DNA from: Epiperipatus broadwayi
Taxonomy: Eukaryota > Onychophora > Udeonychophora > Euonychophora > Peripatidae
Assembly (NCBI GenBank): GCA_028023455.1
Contig: JAQFVV010013371.1
Coordinates: 1-64,000 of the forward strand
DNA length: 64,000 bases
Direction of reading: 5' to 3'
In this document: positions 51,440 through 62,250 of the stretch, piece after piece
Layout of the letters: each line of letters starts with the position of its first letter
Numbering within the stretch: position 1 is the first letter of the stretch
Program-made: the position numbers and the translations under genes
The notes under the pieces: generated by a model
What the model saw: the letters and a program-made list of their open reading frames with translations, nothing else
What the model was told of the DNA's origin: nothing
Databases searched by the model: none

Positions 51440-53646
51440 GTGAATGATAAGAATAAGTTAGAAGAGTATAAAATACAAGTTGAAGAAACCATGAAAGAGT
51501 TGATTGGAAATGAGTATGAGGACTGGTGTGATGAAATAGAAAAAGTGGCAAATAGGGTTTTAGGTGAGAATATTCAGAAGAATAAAAGTAATAGAAAAAT
51601 GAGAGTTAGTAAAAGTGTAAAAGAGAGGAAAAAAGCATGTAGAGAATATAAGAGTGCTATTAAGAACAAAGAAAGTGAAAAAGATATTAATGCTAAATGG
51701 GAAAAGTACTTATAAAAGAAGAAGTTAGATAAAATAGATAATTATAGAGAGAGAATGAAACTAAATAATAAATTATTGGATGATATTAATAAAAGTGGAA
51801 GAGATGGGAGTAAAAAATTTTGGAATTACATTAAAAGGAGAAATTTAGGGGAGAGAGAGATAGTATTACTGGATGAGGAGGGAATAGAGTGTAGCTCTAG
51901 AGAAGAATTAGAGAGAATATTGAATAGTTATATAATGGATATAGAAAAGATGTTAGATGTGAAGGACAAAGGGATAGAAAATATGAAAGCATATAGTAAT
52001 GGGAATATTACGTTTACAGAAAATGAACTGAATGAGGCAGGGAAGAAACTGAGAAGTGGTAAGGCAAGAGGATTAGATGGATGGGCAGCAGAAATGGTAA
52101 TGAATTTGTGGCATAGGGCAAAAGTAAAGTTACTATCATATTTTAATAAGATGGCACAGAAGAATTTTTCCGGGTAGTTGGAGTAATACAAGAATATGAT
52201 TATTATTTAAAGGAAAAGGTAAGGACCATAGAAAGTTAAATAATTATATACCAATAGTAGTAACATCAGTTTTATATAAAGTTTTTTCATATATGGTGGC
52301 TGGAAGAGTTGCAAAATGGATGGAGGAAAATATTGTAGTGGGGGAAATGCAAGGAGGTTTTAGGCCAGATAGGCGTATAGGAGATAGTTTATTTGTAGTT
52401 ACACAACTTATAGATATGAGTGTAAATTCAGGTAGACAGTTATATCTGAGTTTTATAGATATAGAGAAGGCATATGATAGAATGAATAGAAATAGATTAT
52501 GGATAAGTTTAGCAAATCTGGGAATGGATGAAGCTTTAGTGGGTGTTATTAATAAATTATATGAAAATAATTACTATACATATCAATTAGAGGATATAGA
52601 ATCAGTTAAAGTTAAAAATGGGGTGGGACTGAGGCAAGGATGCCCTATGTCATCTATTTTCTTTGTGTTGTATTTGAGTGAAATGGAGAGAGCAATAGAA
52701 AGTCTAGGAAGAGGGATAGAGATACCGTTAACAGGTGGCAAGAGAGTATATACATTGTCGGGTCTTTTTTTGCAGATGATGTCTTTTTGTGTGCAGAAAG
52801 AAGAGAAGATATGGAAGTGATGCTGAGGACATGTGCAAGGGTGGGTAAAAATATGGGGATTAAATTTAGTGAAGAAAAATCAAATATAATGATGGTGAAT
52901 ACTGGGGAAAGAGAAGACAAAGATTTCTTATTGGGGGATATAAAGTTAAGTGTGGTGAACAGATATAGTTATTTGGGAAGCATCTTGAGTAATAAGAAAA
53001 ATTGCTTGGATGATTGGGAGAAAAAATTGATAAATGAAGCAAAGAAAAGAAAGGGATTGATAAAGAAATTAACAGTGTTTTCGTATAATAAATATGATGT
53101 AGCTAGGATTGTATGGAAGGTAGTGACAGTAGCAGGGTTAACATACGGCAATGATGCATTATGTGTTATAAAAGGGTATTAGGTTGCTTAGAAAAAGTAC
53201 AAAGGGAAGTAGGAAGACATGCATTAGATGCTGAGGTGTGGACAGCAAAGGAGGCAATTCAAGGAGAAATGGGATGGTCAAGTTTTTATATGAGGGATGC
53301 AAAAAGCAAATTGAAAATGTTCGGTAGATTGCAGTTTATGGATAATAAAAGAATAGCCACAATAGTATTTAATTGGGTTACAAGTAAAGGGCAGGTAATG
53401 AGATGGGTGAGAAAGATAATGCGGTATGCAGAAGATTTGGATAAAAAAGTTATGTCAGTATACTTGTACAAAAGATGGGATGACTGTGTTAGGAGGATTG
53501 TTGAGTGTTATAGTGGGAAGGAGTGGGATAGAAGAATAAATGCATTAATAAAGAATAGGGAGTTGGAGAGATGGAGAACTAGTTTGGAAAGTAAAACGAG
53601 TTTAAATATATATATAGAAGTAAACAGAACATTGGGTATGAGTTAA
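51440..53646 (+). pseudogene. LINE reverse transcriptase, frameshifted
   Basis: Frame 1 (51440-51715) and frame 2 (51755-52177) hold the RT N-terminal region up to KLRSGKARGLDGWAAEM, the conserved K-x-x-G-x-D-G motif. Frame 3 (52293-52820) has MQGGFRPDRR, motif A SFIDIEKAYDRM with its catalytic Asp, and motif B VGLRQGCPMSSIFF. The frame shifts just before motif C: FFADD is read only by changing frame near 52770, and the next frame (52787-53182) carries the thumb (RYSYLGSIL). A last frame (53161-53646) continues the C-terminal domain. Motifs A, B and C are all present, so only indels seem to block function. Confidence 0.88.
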
Positions 53647-53900
53647 TTTATGATAATAGTAAGGAAAGTAGTTTATTATTTAAGGCTCGAACGGGATCTT
53701 TAGCAACAGGGGAATATACACATAAATGGAAAAATATGGGTGATTTAGTCTGCAAGTTGTGTAAGGAAGGCATAGAAAATATTAGGCATTTGTTACTTCA
53801 ATGTAAATGTTTGGAAGCAGAAAGGGTATAAATAATGAAGTTATGGAAGGTTAAATATGAACAAAGTGATTATACAGAAAGTGAGTTATGGGTTTTTATA
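53647..53900 (+). pseudogene. LINE C-terminal zinc-finger-like segment
   Basis: ARTGSLATGEYTHKW is followed by LVCKLCKEGIENIRHLLLQC, a Cys-x2-Cys...His...Cys motif common at the end of LINE RTs, thought to help bind the element RNA. A stop follows at about 53830. Confidence 0.7.
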
Positions 53901-54323
53901 CTAGGTTTGGGAAAAAATAAGAGGGATTTAGATATGAAGGTCATGGAGTTGACAAAGATTATGTTGTGGAAATGGGATGGAGCATATTATGGGAAAACTT
54001 AGGGTGGACAATGAAAAAGGAAGGTAAAGTGGCTAACAGGTTTCTCTGGGCATAGATGCTGAGAGATTCCTGACTCCATTTAAGGAGAAGTCACAGTACA
54101 TCACATCACAGTAAACCTTTACCAAATTTTAAATCAAGCAACAAAAACTCTTGTAAATGGATGTAGACTTGCAATGTGTATTACAATATTAATATTATTG
54201 TTTATACCCAGGAATATTTTTTTTATAATTATAATTACATTAAATATTTCTTAGTAAAATATATATTAACATTTATTTGTTTTCATGGACATTCATTTAT
54301 ATATTCATATATAGATGTTATAG

Positions 54324-54344
54324 GTGTAAATCAGCTACCAGGTC
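54324..54344 (+). other. Candidate 21-nt symmetric exon (speculative)
   Basis: Preceded by TTATAG and followed by GTAAGT at 54345. It has two bases, six open codons and one base, so it would sit between phase-1 introns. The acceptor tract is weak. Listed because similar candidates occur at 43192, 45143 and 49559. Confidence 0.2.
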
Positions 54345-54682
54345 GTAAGTAATATTTTTTTTATTCATAGCTATTTTACTATTAAATGGAACACTATACT
54401 CTAATTTTCAAATTCTTTCTTTTCACACTTCTCTTTTGTAAATGCAAACACACACACATATATATTTATTGTTGAAGGCTTGAAACCTAATTTTTGTAAT
54501 GTCATTTATCAAATAAATTATATTTGTTACTTAAGTTATTTAATGAACAAGGAGGTTAAAGTTCATTAGATAAATGTAGGAAATTAATACTCAGAAAGCT
54601 CATTTAAATAAAAACTATTAAAAATGTGAAAAAAACATTGAAATAATATTAACAAAACGTCATAAATATGCAGTATTATTGC

Positions 54683-55172
54683 ATACAAGAAAAAATTGCT
54701 TGTTTAATAATATAGGTTATTAAGATTCCACTTAATTAAAAATAAATTAGTCTAAATAATAATTACATTTTATGTTAAATGCTATCTAATATTAATTATT
54801 ATTTAGATTAATTTATTTTTAATTAAGTGGAATCTTAATAACCTATATTATTAAACAATAGTCAAATATGTTTAAAAATACATATATACAAGCAACAAAG
54901 ATTACAAATTATAAAATTATTATATAAAAGCCTTTTCCTGCAAATTATGTTTTTTTGCCCTTTTCAATATGTCTCCAAAAGGGCAAAAAAACATAATTTG
55001 CCGAAAAAGGCTTTTATATAATAATTTTATAATTTGTAATCTTTGTTGCTTGTATATATGTATTTTTAAACATATTTGACTATTGTATACTTGAAGTGTA
55101 ATATAAAAAAAGAATTGGTTTTAATTCTGATTCTGTTTCTGTATATTATTAAACAAGCAATTTTTTCTTGTT
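54683..55172. repeat. Nested palindromes
   Basis: An outer inverted repeat (CAAGAAAAAATTGCTTGTTT, from about 54688; matching arm about 55150-55172) encloses two side-by-side perfect or near-perfect fold-backs: 54701-54857 (arms about 65 bp) and 54860-55085 (arms about 105 bp around a GGGCAAAAAAAC core). Non-coding. Confidence 0.9.
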
Positions 55173-55224
55173 TTAAAACATACATACTTATATATATTAT
55201 AACACTTCTCTTATATGGCATGCA

Positions 55225-56280
55225 ATAATATAGTTTGTGTGCACAAATGTATATATAAAGTTAAAAGGAAAAGTAGAAATAAACACAGACAAAAATTTTG
55301 CAGATTTTTTTTACATTTCCTGGAATAAAAATCATAATAAAAGATTAAATAATTCTGAATTTGAAATAAAATTTCATTATGAAATAAATATTTAAAAAGA
55401 CCTAAATAAATATTACTTGTAATTCTGATTTTGAAAATTAAAAACAAAAATGTTTCTGATAATTGTAAAAATTTCTAAAATCTATTTTTTAAAACTTTTA
55501 ATTAATGCTTGTATACCTTCTACTACATATTTCGAAAACTTTATAGATTATACTTTGATACAACTGTCAAAGTTGCTTTCAAAGGGATTAGAGAGTTAAG
55601 AAAAGTTTTTAATTATTTAAATGGTAAATTTCTATTTATGTAGATATATTTGTATATCACATTGTGATAAAAATTTCAAAGTTGCTTTAAAAAAATTAGA
55701 ATTGTTTTTAATCAAGGAAAAAAAAACCCAATTTTTTATGTGCTTTTGTCACCCCTCAGCTGACTCTTATAAAAGGAGTTGATAATAAAATTAGAACAAT
55801 CTGTTTTTTAGTTTAGATAGTAGTTATTGAAAAGAGAGTTGGCTAAATAGTTTGGGTAATATTATTTTGAGAAGCTGTTGGCAGTTATTATAGCTGTCCA
55901 GAAGTAGATATCTAGCAGAATAGTCCAGATCAGGATAGAAACATACAATGAGAATATAAGACTGCCGGAGGGCAAGTTAAAAAACTGCTCTATGATTCAT
56001 GATGGTGGATGTTGAATTCACTTGGAGAAAAGAGTCATCTTCAAGTGATTTATCACTATGTATGTGGCCAAGACAGTTGCTTGCCTGGAACAATTCTAGA
56101 CAGAAGGGAAATCACTGCAACCCAATTTATCTGAACTATAACTATCTTGATGAGGATTTACCAAGAGAATTCCTTACCTTGATGAAGAAGTATTTATATG
56201 TATGCTGTTCTAGCTATATGCAATGAAACACAGATAACTGTATATACAATGGTGAATAAAATACATATAATGATAATGAA
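55225..56280 (+). repeat. LTR-like repeat R2, copy B (uninterrupted)
   Basis: Collinear with 34498-34644 plus 36504-37565. It shares AAATAAACA...TTTTTGCAGAT..., TTCTGAATTT, a TATA box (CTTATAAAAGGAGTTG at about 55767) and GAAAAGAGAGTTGGCTAA. It shows the empty piggyBac target. The open frame at 55999-56226 has no family resemblance. Confidence 0.65.
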
Positions 56281-57290
56281 ATTTAAAATAATTTCTTTCC
56301 TAAAAATGATATTTTAAAAATACCACCAAATAATTTTGCTTGGATTAAAAATAAAAAAGTAAAAAAGTAAAGAATAGACTAACCTTATAATTAATTAACA
56401 ATAGTCTGTTAAAGGCTGATTTTATTTTTAAAAAAAAGAGCAGAAATCTAAAACAATTTTTTTTCTATCAAAATAAAAAAAAAGATTTTTATCAATTATC
56501 AAAAAAAATTGACTTTAATCTTTTTTTAAAAAAAGGTTGTAATCAGGAAAATAGTAGAACTTACTATGAAAATAGAGTGTTTATATACTTTCAATATTGA
56601 ATTAATTATGAAAATATAATATTGTTATAAATTGAAATATATAATATAAACGTTAATGTACACATATATTCCTTTGTGCACAACATATATGTTAAATCAA
56701 GAATTAATTATGAATTATAAAATTAATGATTTTATTTTGATAAAAATGAAATATATGTACAGACATCAGTGTGTTCCTGCAATTAAATACATACACACAT
56801 ATATATTAAATATGTATAAATATGAATTTCATTTATAGATTTATGACAATATTAAATAATAAAATATATGTGCTGGAAAATTTAACTTTTATCAGTGATC
56901 AAGAAATTGATATTTAAAAAAGAAAAAAAGATAGTAAACTGTTATGATAGAATTTGATAACTGGTTAATATCATCTCTATTTTTATTGATACACATGCAT
57001 ATGTATGAGTTTTATATATATTTTCTAAATGAAATTAATCATGAAAGATATTTTGATAAATTAAAATATGTTCATATTTTTAATATTCTGCCACATGCTT
57101 GTGTGTGGATATATATAGGTGTGGTATATTGGAACATATAAATTACAATTTAGTAAATTTAATTTTGTTTTTGTATTAATCAACACATATAGGTAAATTT
57201 TAATCGTTTATTGTATTTGTATAATGACTGAAATCTAAATCATATGTACTGCACATCTGTGTGCAAAAATATCAATAAGTGTCAAATAGA
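56281..57290. other. AT-rich non-coding stretch
   Basis: Only short open frames without family resemblance. Confidence 0.45.
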
Positions 57291-57810
57291 ACATGTGTAA
57301 AATTTAATCTTTCCAGTAAAGTAGGGGATCTGCCATTAAATAGTCAGCGTTTTGGAGGTGAGACAGAGAGCAATTACTTCTGTCAACCTGAACAACTGAA
57401 TATGCTTTCCAATAAACCCTCTGCCATCAGCAAGGGTAGCCTCTCTTCTCATTATCATGACATCCATGCAATGAAGCATGTCCATCTATTGACTGGAGAC
57501 CTACATCTGCACTCGACTTGAGGCAAGCTAAATACATAGCTGGAAGAGTCTTACCAGAGCTCACAAGGCAGGCAAATCATTTAGCTAGAAGTGAGTTCTA
57601 TACTTGGAACCATGACTACCTCAGCATTAGCATGTATAAACCAGATATGTATAGTATTGATTAACTAACAAGTGTGCATATTTTTTAGTACTAATAAATT
57701 GTACATATTAATTGCTGAGTAGTTGTTCTTTTTGTGTGTGTTGGTTTGGAACCAAACCTGTAAGTCTAACCAAACACAACAGATCTGGTGGAGTTGCACA
57801 GAAATCTTTA
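57291..57810. other. Higher-complexity block, unidentified, possibly LTR-related
   Basis: Base composition is clearly less AT-rich than around it. It ends with AATAAA (about 57693) and then a TGTGTGTTGG...CAAACACAACA stretch followed by TGGTGGAG, which recalls an LTR end followed by a primer-binding site. No proteins are recognisable; the 57279-57521 frame matches nothing I know. No second copy occurs in the window. Confidence 0.3.
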
Positions 57811-60362
57811 TCTCATGACTGGAAAAATTATATCTAAGCATATGAAATAAATATGCAAGTGTGTATTTGTTTTATTATTATTTTTTAAAAAAAATTTACG
57901 TCTGCCATAATTTTATTAATCTATTATCTTAATTTTAATAGAATCTCTACCTCATTGACAATCCATTCAACATGAGATGCACTTCATACTGGTAATATAT
58001 ATATATATATTGTAACAGGTTGGTGGATTCCAGAAGAGATAGGGGGAGTGCATCTTACTATGGTTGGACTTCGGGTCTTCAGATAGGATGCAAGTGATTA
58101 TGCGATGAAATACATAACCTATGATTGTACCTACTTCCAATAGACTAGCTCTACCTATTTTTATTAACTTCGATACAATTTGGGTCAGTTCATCCAAATC
58201 TCACCCCTTTCTAGCCACATTATACCACAGTATTCAAACTCAGAGAGTAATTGCCTGAGCTCTCTTATCAGGGAAGGAGATCACACTAATAGTAGTTATT
58301 GCACCTCTATATAGGTGATAATTAATTACCAAAAATCAATTAAGCATAAGATATATAAAAAAATATGCATGTGCAGTATATGTATATATGTATTAAAAGT
58401 TATCATGACTTAAATATGTATATGTATTTCCTCTATCATAGTAATAATATTAAGATGTGTAAAACTAAATAAGATAATAATGTTGTTTATAATGAGTATG
58501 TGGATAATGAAGAACTATAAAGCTGATGGTGGATATTGAAATAATGATGAGTTAGAGACCAGATTAAAATAACGAATTATATAAATATTTATTGACTAAC
58601 AAAAATATAAAATGTGAATAACAATTAAATCTGATACATGTAATTTATTTTGTCAAGCATGAATCTCTACCACATCGATATCTATAATGATATTAATAAA
58701 AATAAAACCCTTGCTCTAAACCCAATGGTAGAAGTTCATGTACTTGACTAATTATTTACAACAACGAATATGTAAAATTATAAGATGTATATGTGATTTC
58801 GATTTTAGCTGGCTAATTTAAAATATGTATACAAACATAACAACAACAACAACAAAAAAATCTTTGTTGTCCAGATAAATCAATGGTTATAAATCATTGA
58901 TTTATAAAAGCAATACAAAAATAAGCTTAATTAATAATAAATAAAAAAAATCTATCATTTTGTTTTGCTTATTATGAGATAATATTAAAATGTCGTACCT
59001 CTTAATTTCCTTTATGTTGTCAAAAGTCAGTCAGATGGGGGGGTCAAAACTGTTAATTTTTTTATTCTTATGCAATTAAAGATGATTATATATATATATA
59101 ATTAAATCTAATATTTCCTCCCTTATTACTCTCATACAGAATTTCTTCAAAATTATACACATCAGCTTCCATTTGTAGAAATGAAAATAATACATAAAAT
59201 TTACAATAGACAAAATAATAAAACAAAAATCACAACTTTTATCCCATTATGTTAATTAAAGTTTGATGAGTCTGCTGGAAATTGTTCATTTGCTAAATAA
59301 ATTCCTAAAAATGGAGATGAAGTTCTATTCCCATGACGGATAGCAATTTCTTGTCTGAGTCAAGAAATAATAGTGTTCTCCAATTATCCTGTCTTGGATT
59401 TGGTTAGGCATTTTATTTAAAGCAAAGATGGTTTTTAAGTTTTTCCTAAATGGGCAGGTAAAATCTTTAATCTTTCATGGCTTTATTGATGATGTATTAT
59501 CACCCCATGGTACAAACTTTTCAGCAAGCAATCATGATATAAAAATAATATATATTTATTGATTCATTTGCTTCTTAAGATTTCAATGACGATATTATTA
59601 TATCTCAAAACAATTAATTATTGAATATTACTGCAATGCTGTAAATTTAGCTAAACTTTGTCTAATAAGCAAATAATTTAAATCTTCTTACTTTCAAATT
59701 AGTTCTTTCCCTTCAAACGATTGCTTCAAAATTTCAGCTTTTGATCATTTTGATTAATATTTTAAAAAATATTTATATATTTAAATTCAAACATTCATAT
59801 CCATTTTGTATTTGAATTTATTTTTAAGGAGCAAAAAAATAATGTTCTATCTTCGAATGCAGAAGACATTTATAACAATTAATACTGCATTGTAGGTCGT
59901 GTGAAGTTTTTTTAAGCATTTTAACTTTGACATTTCCTATTGTTTAACAGACATAATATAAATAAATGGGATTATAAATAAAAATAATAATTTATAAATA
60001 TTTTAACTTTCATTTCCACAAATGGTTGCTATGTGTTTAGATTTTAATTCAGTCATTGTCTTTATTTTTTTAAGTTTATGTGTAAGTTTTTTTTTTATAG
60101 TCATCCCCAATTATTAACATATAATATGTTGTATTCCATTGTTAATATACCTATCTGTTTCTCCCTAGTAATTTAATGGTTTTTATTACTTCTTTAGAAA
60201 TAAAAAAATGTTTATACACATGTATATGTTGGAAAGAAAAAAAAGTTAATTTGCCAATTTGCTTGGAATTTATTGGTTAAGCAAATATGTTATGTGGCTC
60301 CAATTGGTAGAGTGTCTTAAATAACTGGATGGTGTGGCAGGTTGTATCTCATCAGTACAATA
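57811..60362. other. Non-coding stretch, nothing firm
   Basis: Mixed-complexity sequence with short (TA)n tracts at about 57997 and 59086. A good polypyrimidine acceptor-like site ends at about 59141, followed by about 35 open codons, but this is not enough to call an exon. Confidence 0.4.
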
Positions 60363-60364
60363 TA

Positions 60365-61325
60365 CACTTGGGTCTCATTTTATGCGATAGATAGGTTCCT
60401 CAGAAAACACGCGCAAACGAAATTGTGCAAAAATAGATGTAACTTACATTGAAAAAGGGGAGATGCAGTCTGTGATTTTTCAAAATTCGCATAAAAGCAA
60501 AGCACCAACTTAAAATTACTTTAAAATTCGTGCAAAAAAAAATAAATAAATAAGGAAATAAAATGACTAATAAAAAATTTCAAATTTGAAAAAAAATTGA
60601 TGCAAGACAAACTTTTTTTTAACTATAATATTTAATTTTATTCAAAATAATATATTTTTATGCATAATTTACTGTACAGTAATTTACATTTTTTTTATAC
60701 ACGTTTTAATTATTATCGATAAACAAGTTCATTTGCAAACTGATAAAAAAATCAGATTTTTCTCAAGAGGAAATACAACTAACACCAACTTCACTCTCAT
60801 GTTGTGTTGATTTTCTGGTGACAATGTAATTAGTAATTAATCTTTGAGACGATGATTTTATTAATTGTTTATGAAGCTCACGATATCCAGACATACAACC
60901 ATTTAGCTCTCATTGGAATTTAAGAGCACGTTAATGATTAGTGTCATTAATAAAAAATAATAATTGATTATGTTCTTTTTTAAAAAGCAAAAACAGAATG
61001 TGATTTAAAATGCAAAATTAACATGCATGATGTTTGAATAAATTTACATTATAATCTTGTAAAATTTAATGTGTGTACATAAAATGTGGAAATCATGATT
61101 TTAATTTCATTATTGCATAAAATTTTACTATTATAAAGCACTGAAAATATTACTAAGATGAAAGTCAAATTCCAATAATGTGCTATTACTTTCAATATAA
61201 TGTAAGTGCACGAAATTTATTATTTAAAGTAATAGCACATTATCGGAAATCGACTTCCGGTGAAACACGAATCGCGTAACTTCAAAATTATGTTAAATAA
61301 TTCCACGTAAAAAGAGACCTGGGTG
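60365..61325. mobile_element. Tigger/pogo-like non-autonomous DNA transposon
   Basis: The ends CACTTGGGTCTCATTTTATG and, inverted, CACCCAGGTCTCTTTTTACG agree at about 15 of 20 bases, and TA flanks both sides (60363-60364, 61326-61327). The left interior GATAGGTTCCTC...GCGCAAACGAAATTGTGC resembles the terminal style of Tigger elements. No transposase frame is present. Confidence 0.55.
61166..61256. repeat. Hairpin with about 28-bp arms inside the Tigger-like element
   Basis: TTCCAATAATGTGCTATTACTTT (about 61172) faces AAAGTAATAGCACATTATCGGAA (about 61225). Confidence 0.85.
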
Positions 61326-61450
61326 TATATATACAAAATAATTTAAACTATAATATTGTATTTACCATTAAAATTTTTATATATATAACAATTTCTTTTG
61401 CCTTGAAGTGAAGGAAGATTGCAAGAATTAAAAGAACTGTCTTATATTAA

Positions 61451-62185
61451 ATGGTAATTATTGGACTTTGTGAAATTAGAAAAAAAGGTGAAGAGGCAAT
61501 TGATTTAAAAAGTGGACATGTACTCTATTATAAAGGTACAAATATTGAAAATATAAGTGGAGTAGAATTCATTATAAATAAAAAATGAAAGAACAACACT
61601 ATGGAGATTGATGGTGTATGGGACAGAGTGGCAAGATTAGTTATATAACTTAATAGCAGATACCAAATTCAGATAATTCAGATTTATGCCCCAACAAGTT
61701 CTCATAGTGATGAAGTAGAAGAAGATTTTTATATAGATGTACAAAAGGCTTTTGATCAGAGTAAACAGCATTTTAAAATTGTTATGAAAGACTTTAATGC
61801 TAGAATTGGTAAACAAATGAAAGATGAAAGTGCTGTAAGTAATTTTGGTTATGATAATAGAATAAGAGAGGACATAGATTTGTGGAGTTTTCAGAAAAAG
61901 AAAAACTTTATATTATGAATTTTTTTTTGAAAAAAATGTTAAAAGGAAATGAACATTGAAGCATCCAAAGTAGGTACAGCATAATTGGATTATACTTTGA
62001 CTAACAGAAAATACATATTTCAAGACTGTAATGTTCTTAATAAATTTAGCATAGAAAGTGATCATCGATTAGTAAGATGTAAGATACATGTTATTGCAAA
62101 ACTAAAGAGACAAATTTTTTTAAGAAAAACAATATTTAAAGTTGATATGCCTAATCTTCAGAAACATTCTAATGAATTAAATTAA
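61451..62185 (+). pseudogene. LINE apurinic-type endonuclease domain, broken
   Basis: Blocks in order: IIGLCEIRKKGEEAI with the catalytic Glu, SGHVLYYKGT, YQIQIIQIYAPTS, MKDFNARIG (usually GDFNA; the Asp-x-Asn pair is kept), and IESDHRLVRC with the catalytic Asp-His at about 62060. Several stops separate them. The enzyme nicks target DNA to start insertion. The order and wording match RTE-type elements, which are often mis-annotated as craniofacial development protein 2-like. Confidence 0.85.
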
Positions 62186-62250
62186 AACTTACAAATCGGT
62201 TTCAAGTATTAGTAGATTTTGAACATGATTCAGATTTGAATTAAATTAAT

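Larger units (their letters stand above)
51411..54112 (+). mobile_element. LINE (non-LTR retrotransposon), 5'-truncated
   Basis: It contains most of one RT protein in five open frames separated by few frameshifts or stops, a zinc-finger-like C-terminus, and a 3' tail of ACATCAC-type short repeats. The endonuclease end is missing. The small number of breaks suggests a fairly young copy. Confidence 0.85.

Noticed and set aside
53161-53646. Independent host gene of 161 aa
   Set aside because: It is the frameshifted continuation of the LINE protein just upstream.
60340-60362. Minus-strand CTGATGAG near the Tigger-like element
   Set aside because: No GAAA within reach and no stem pairing.
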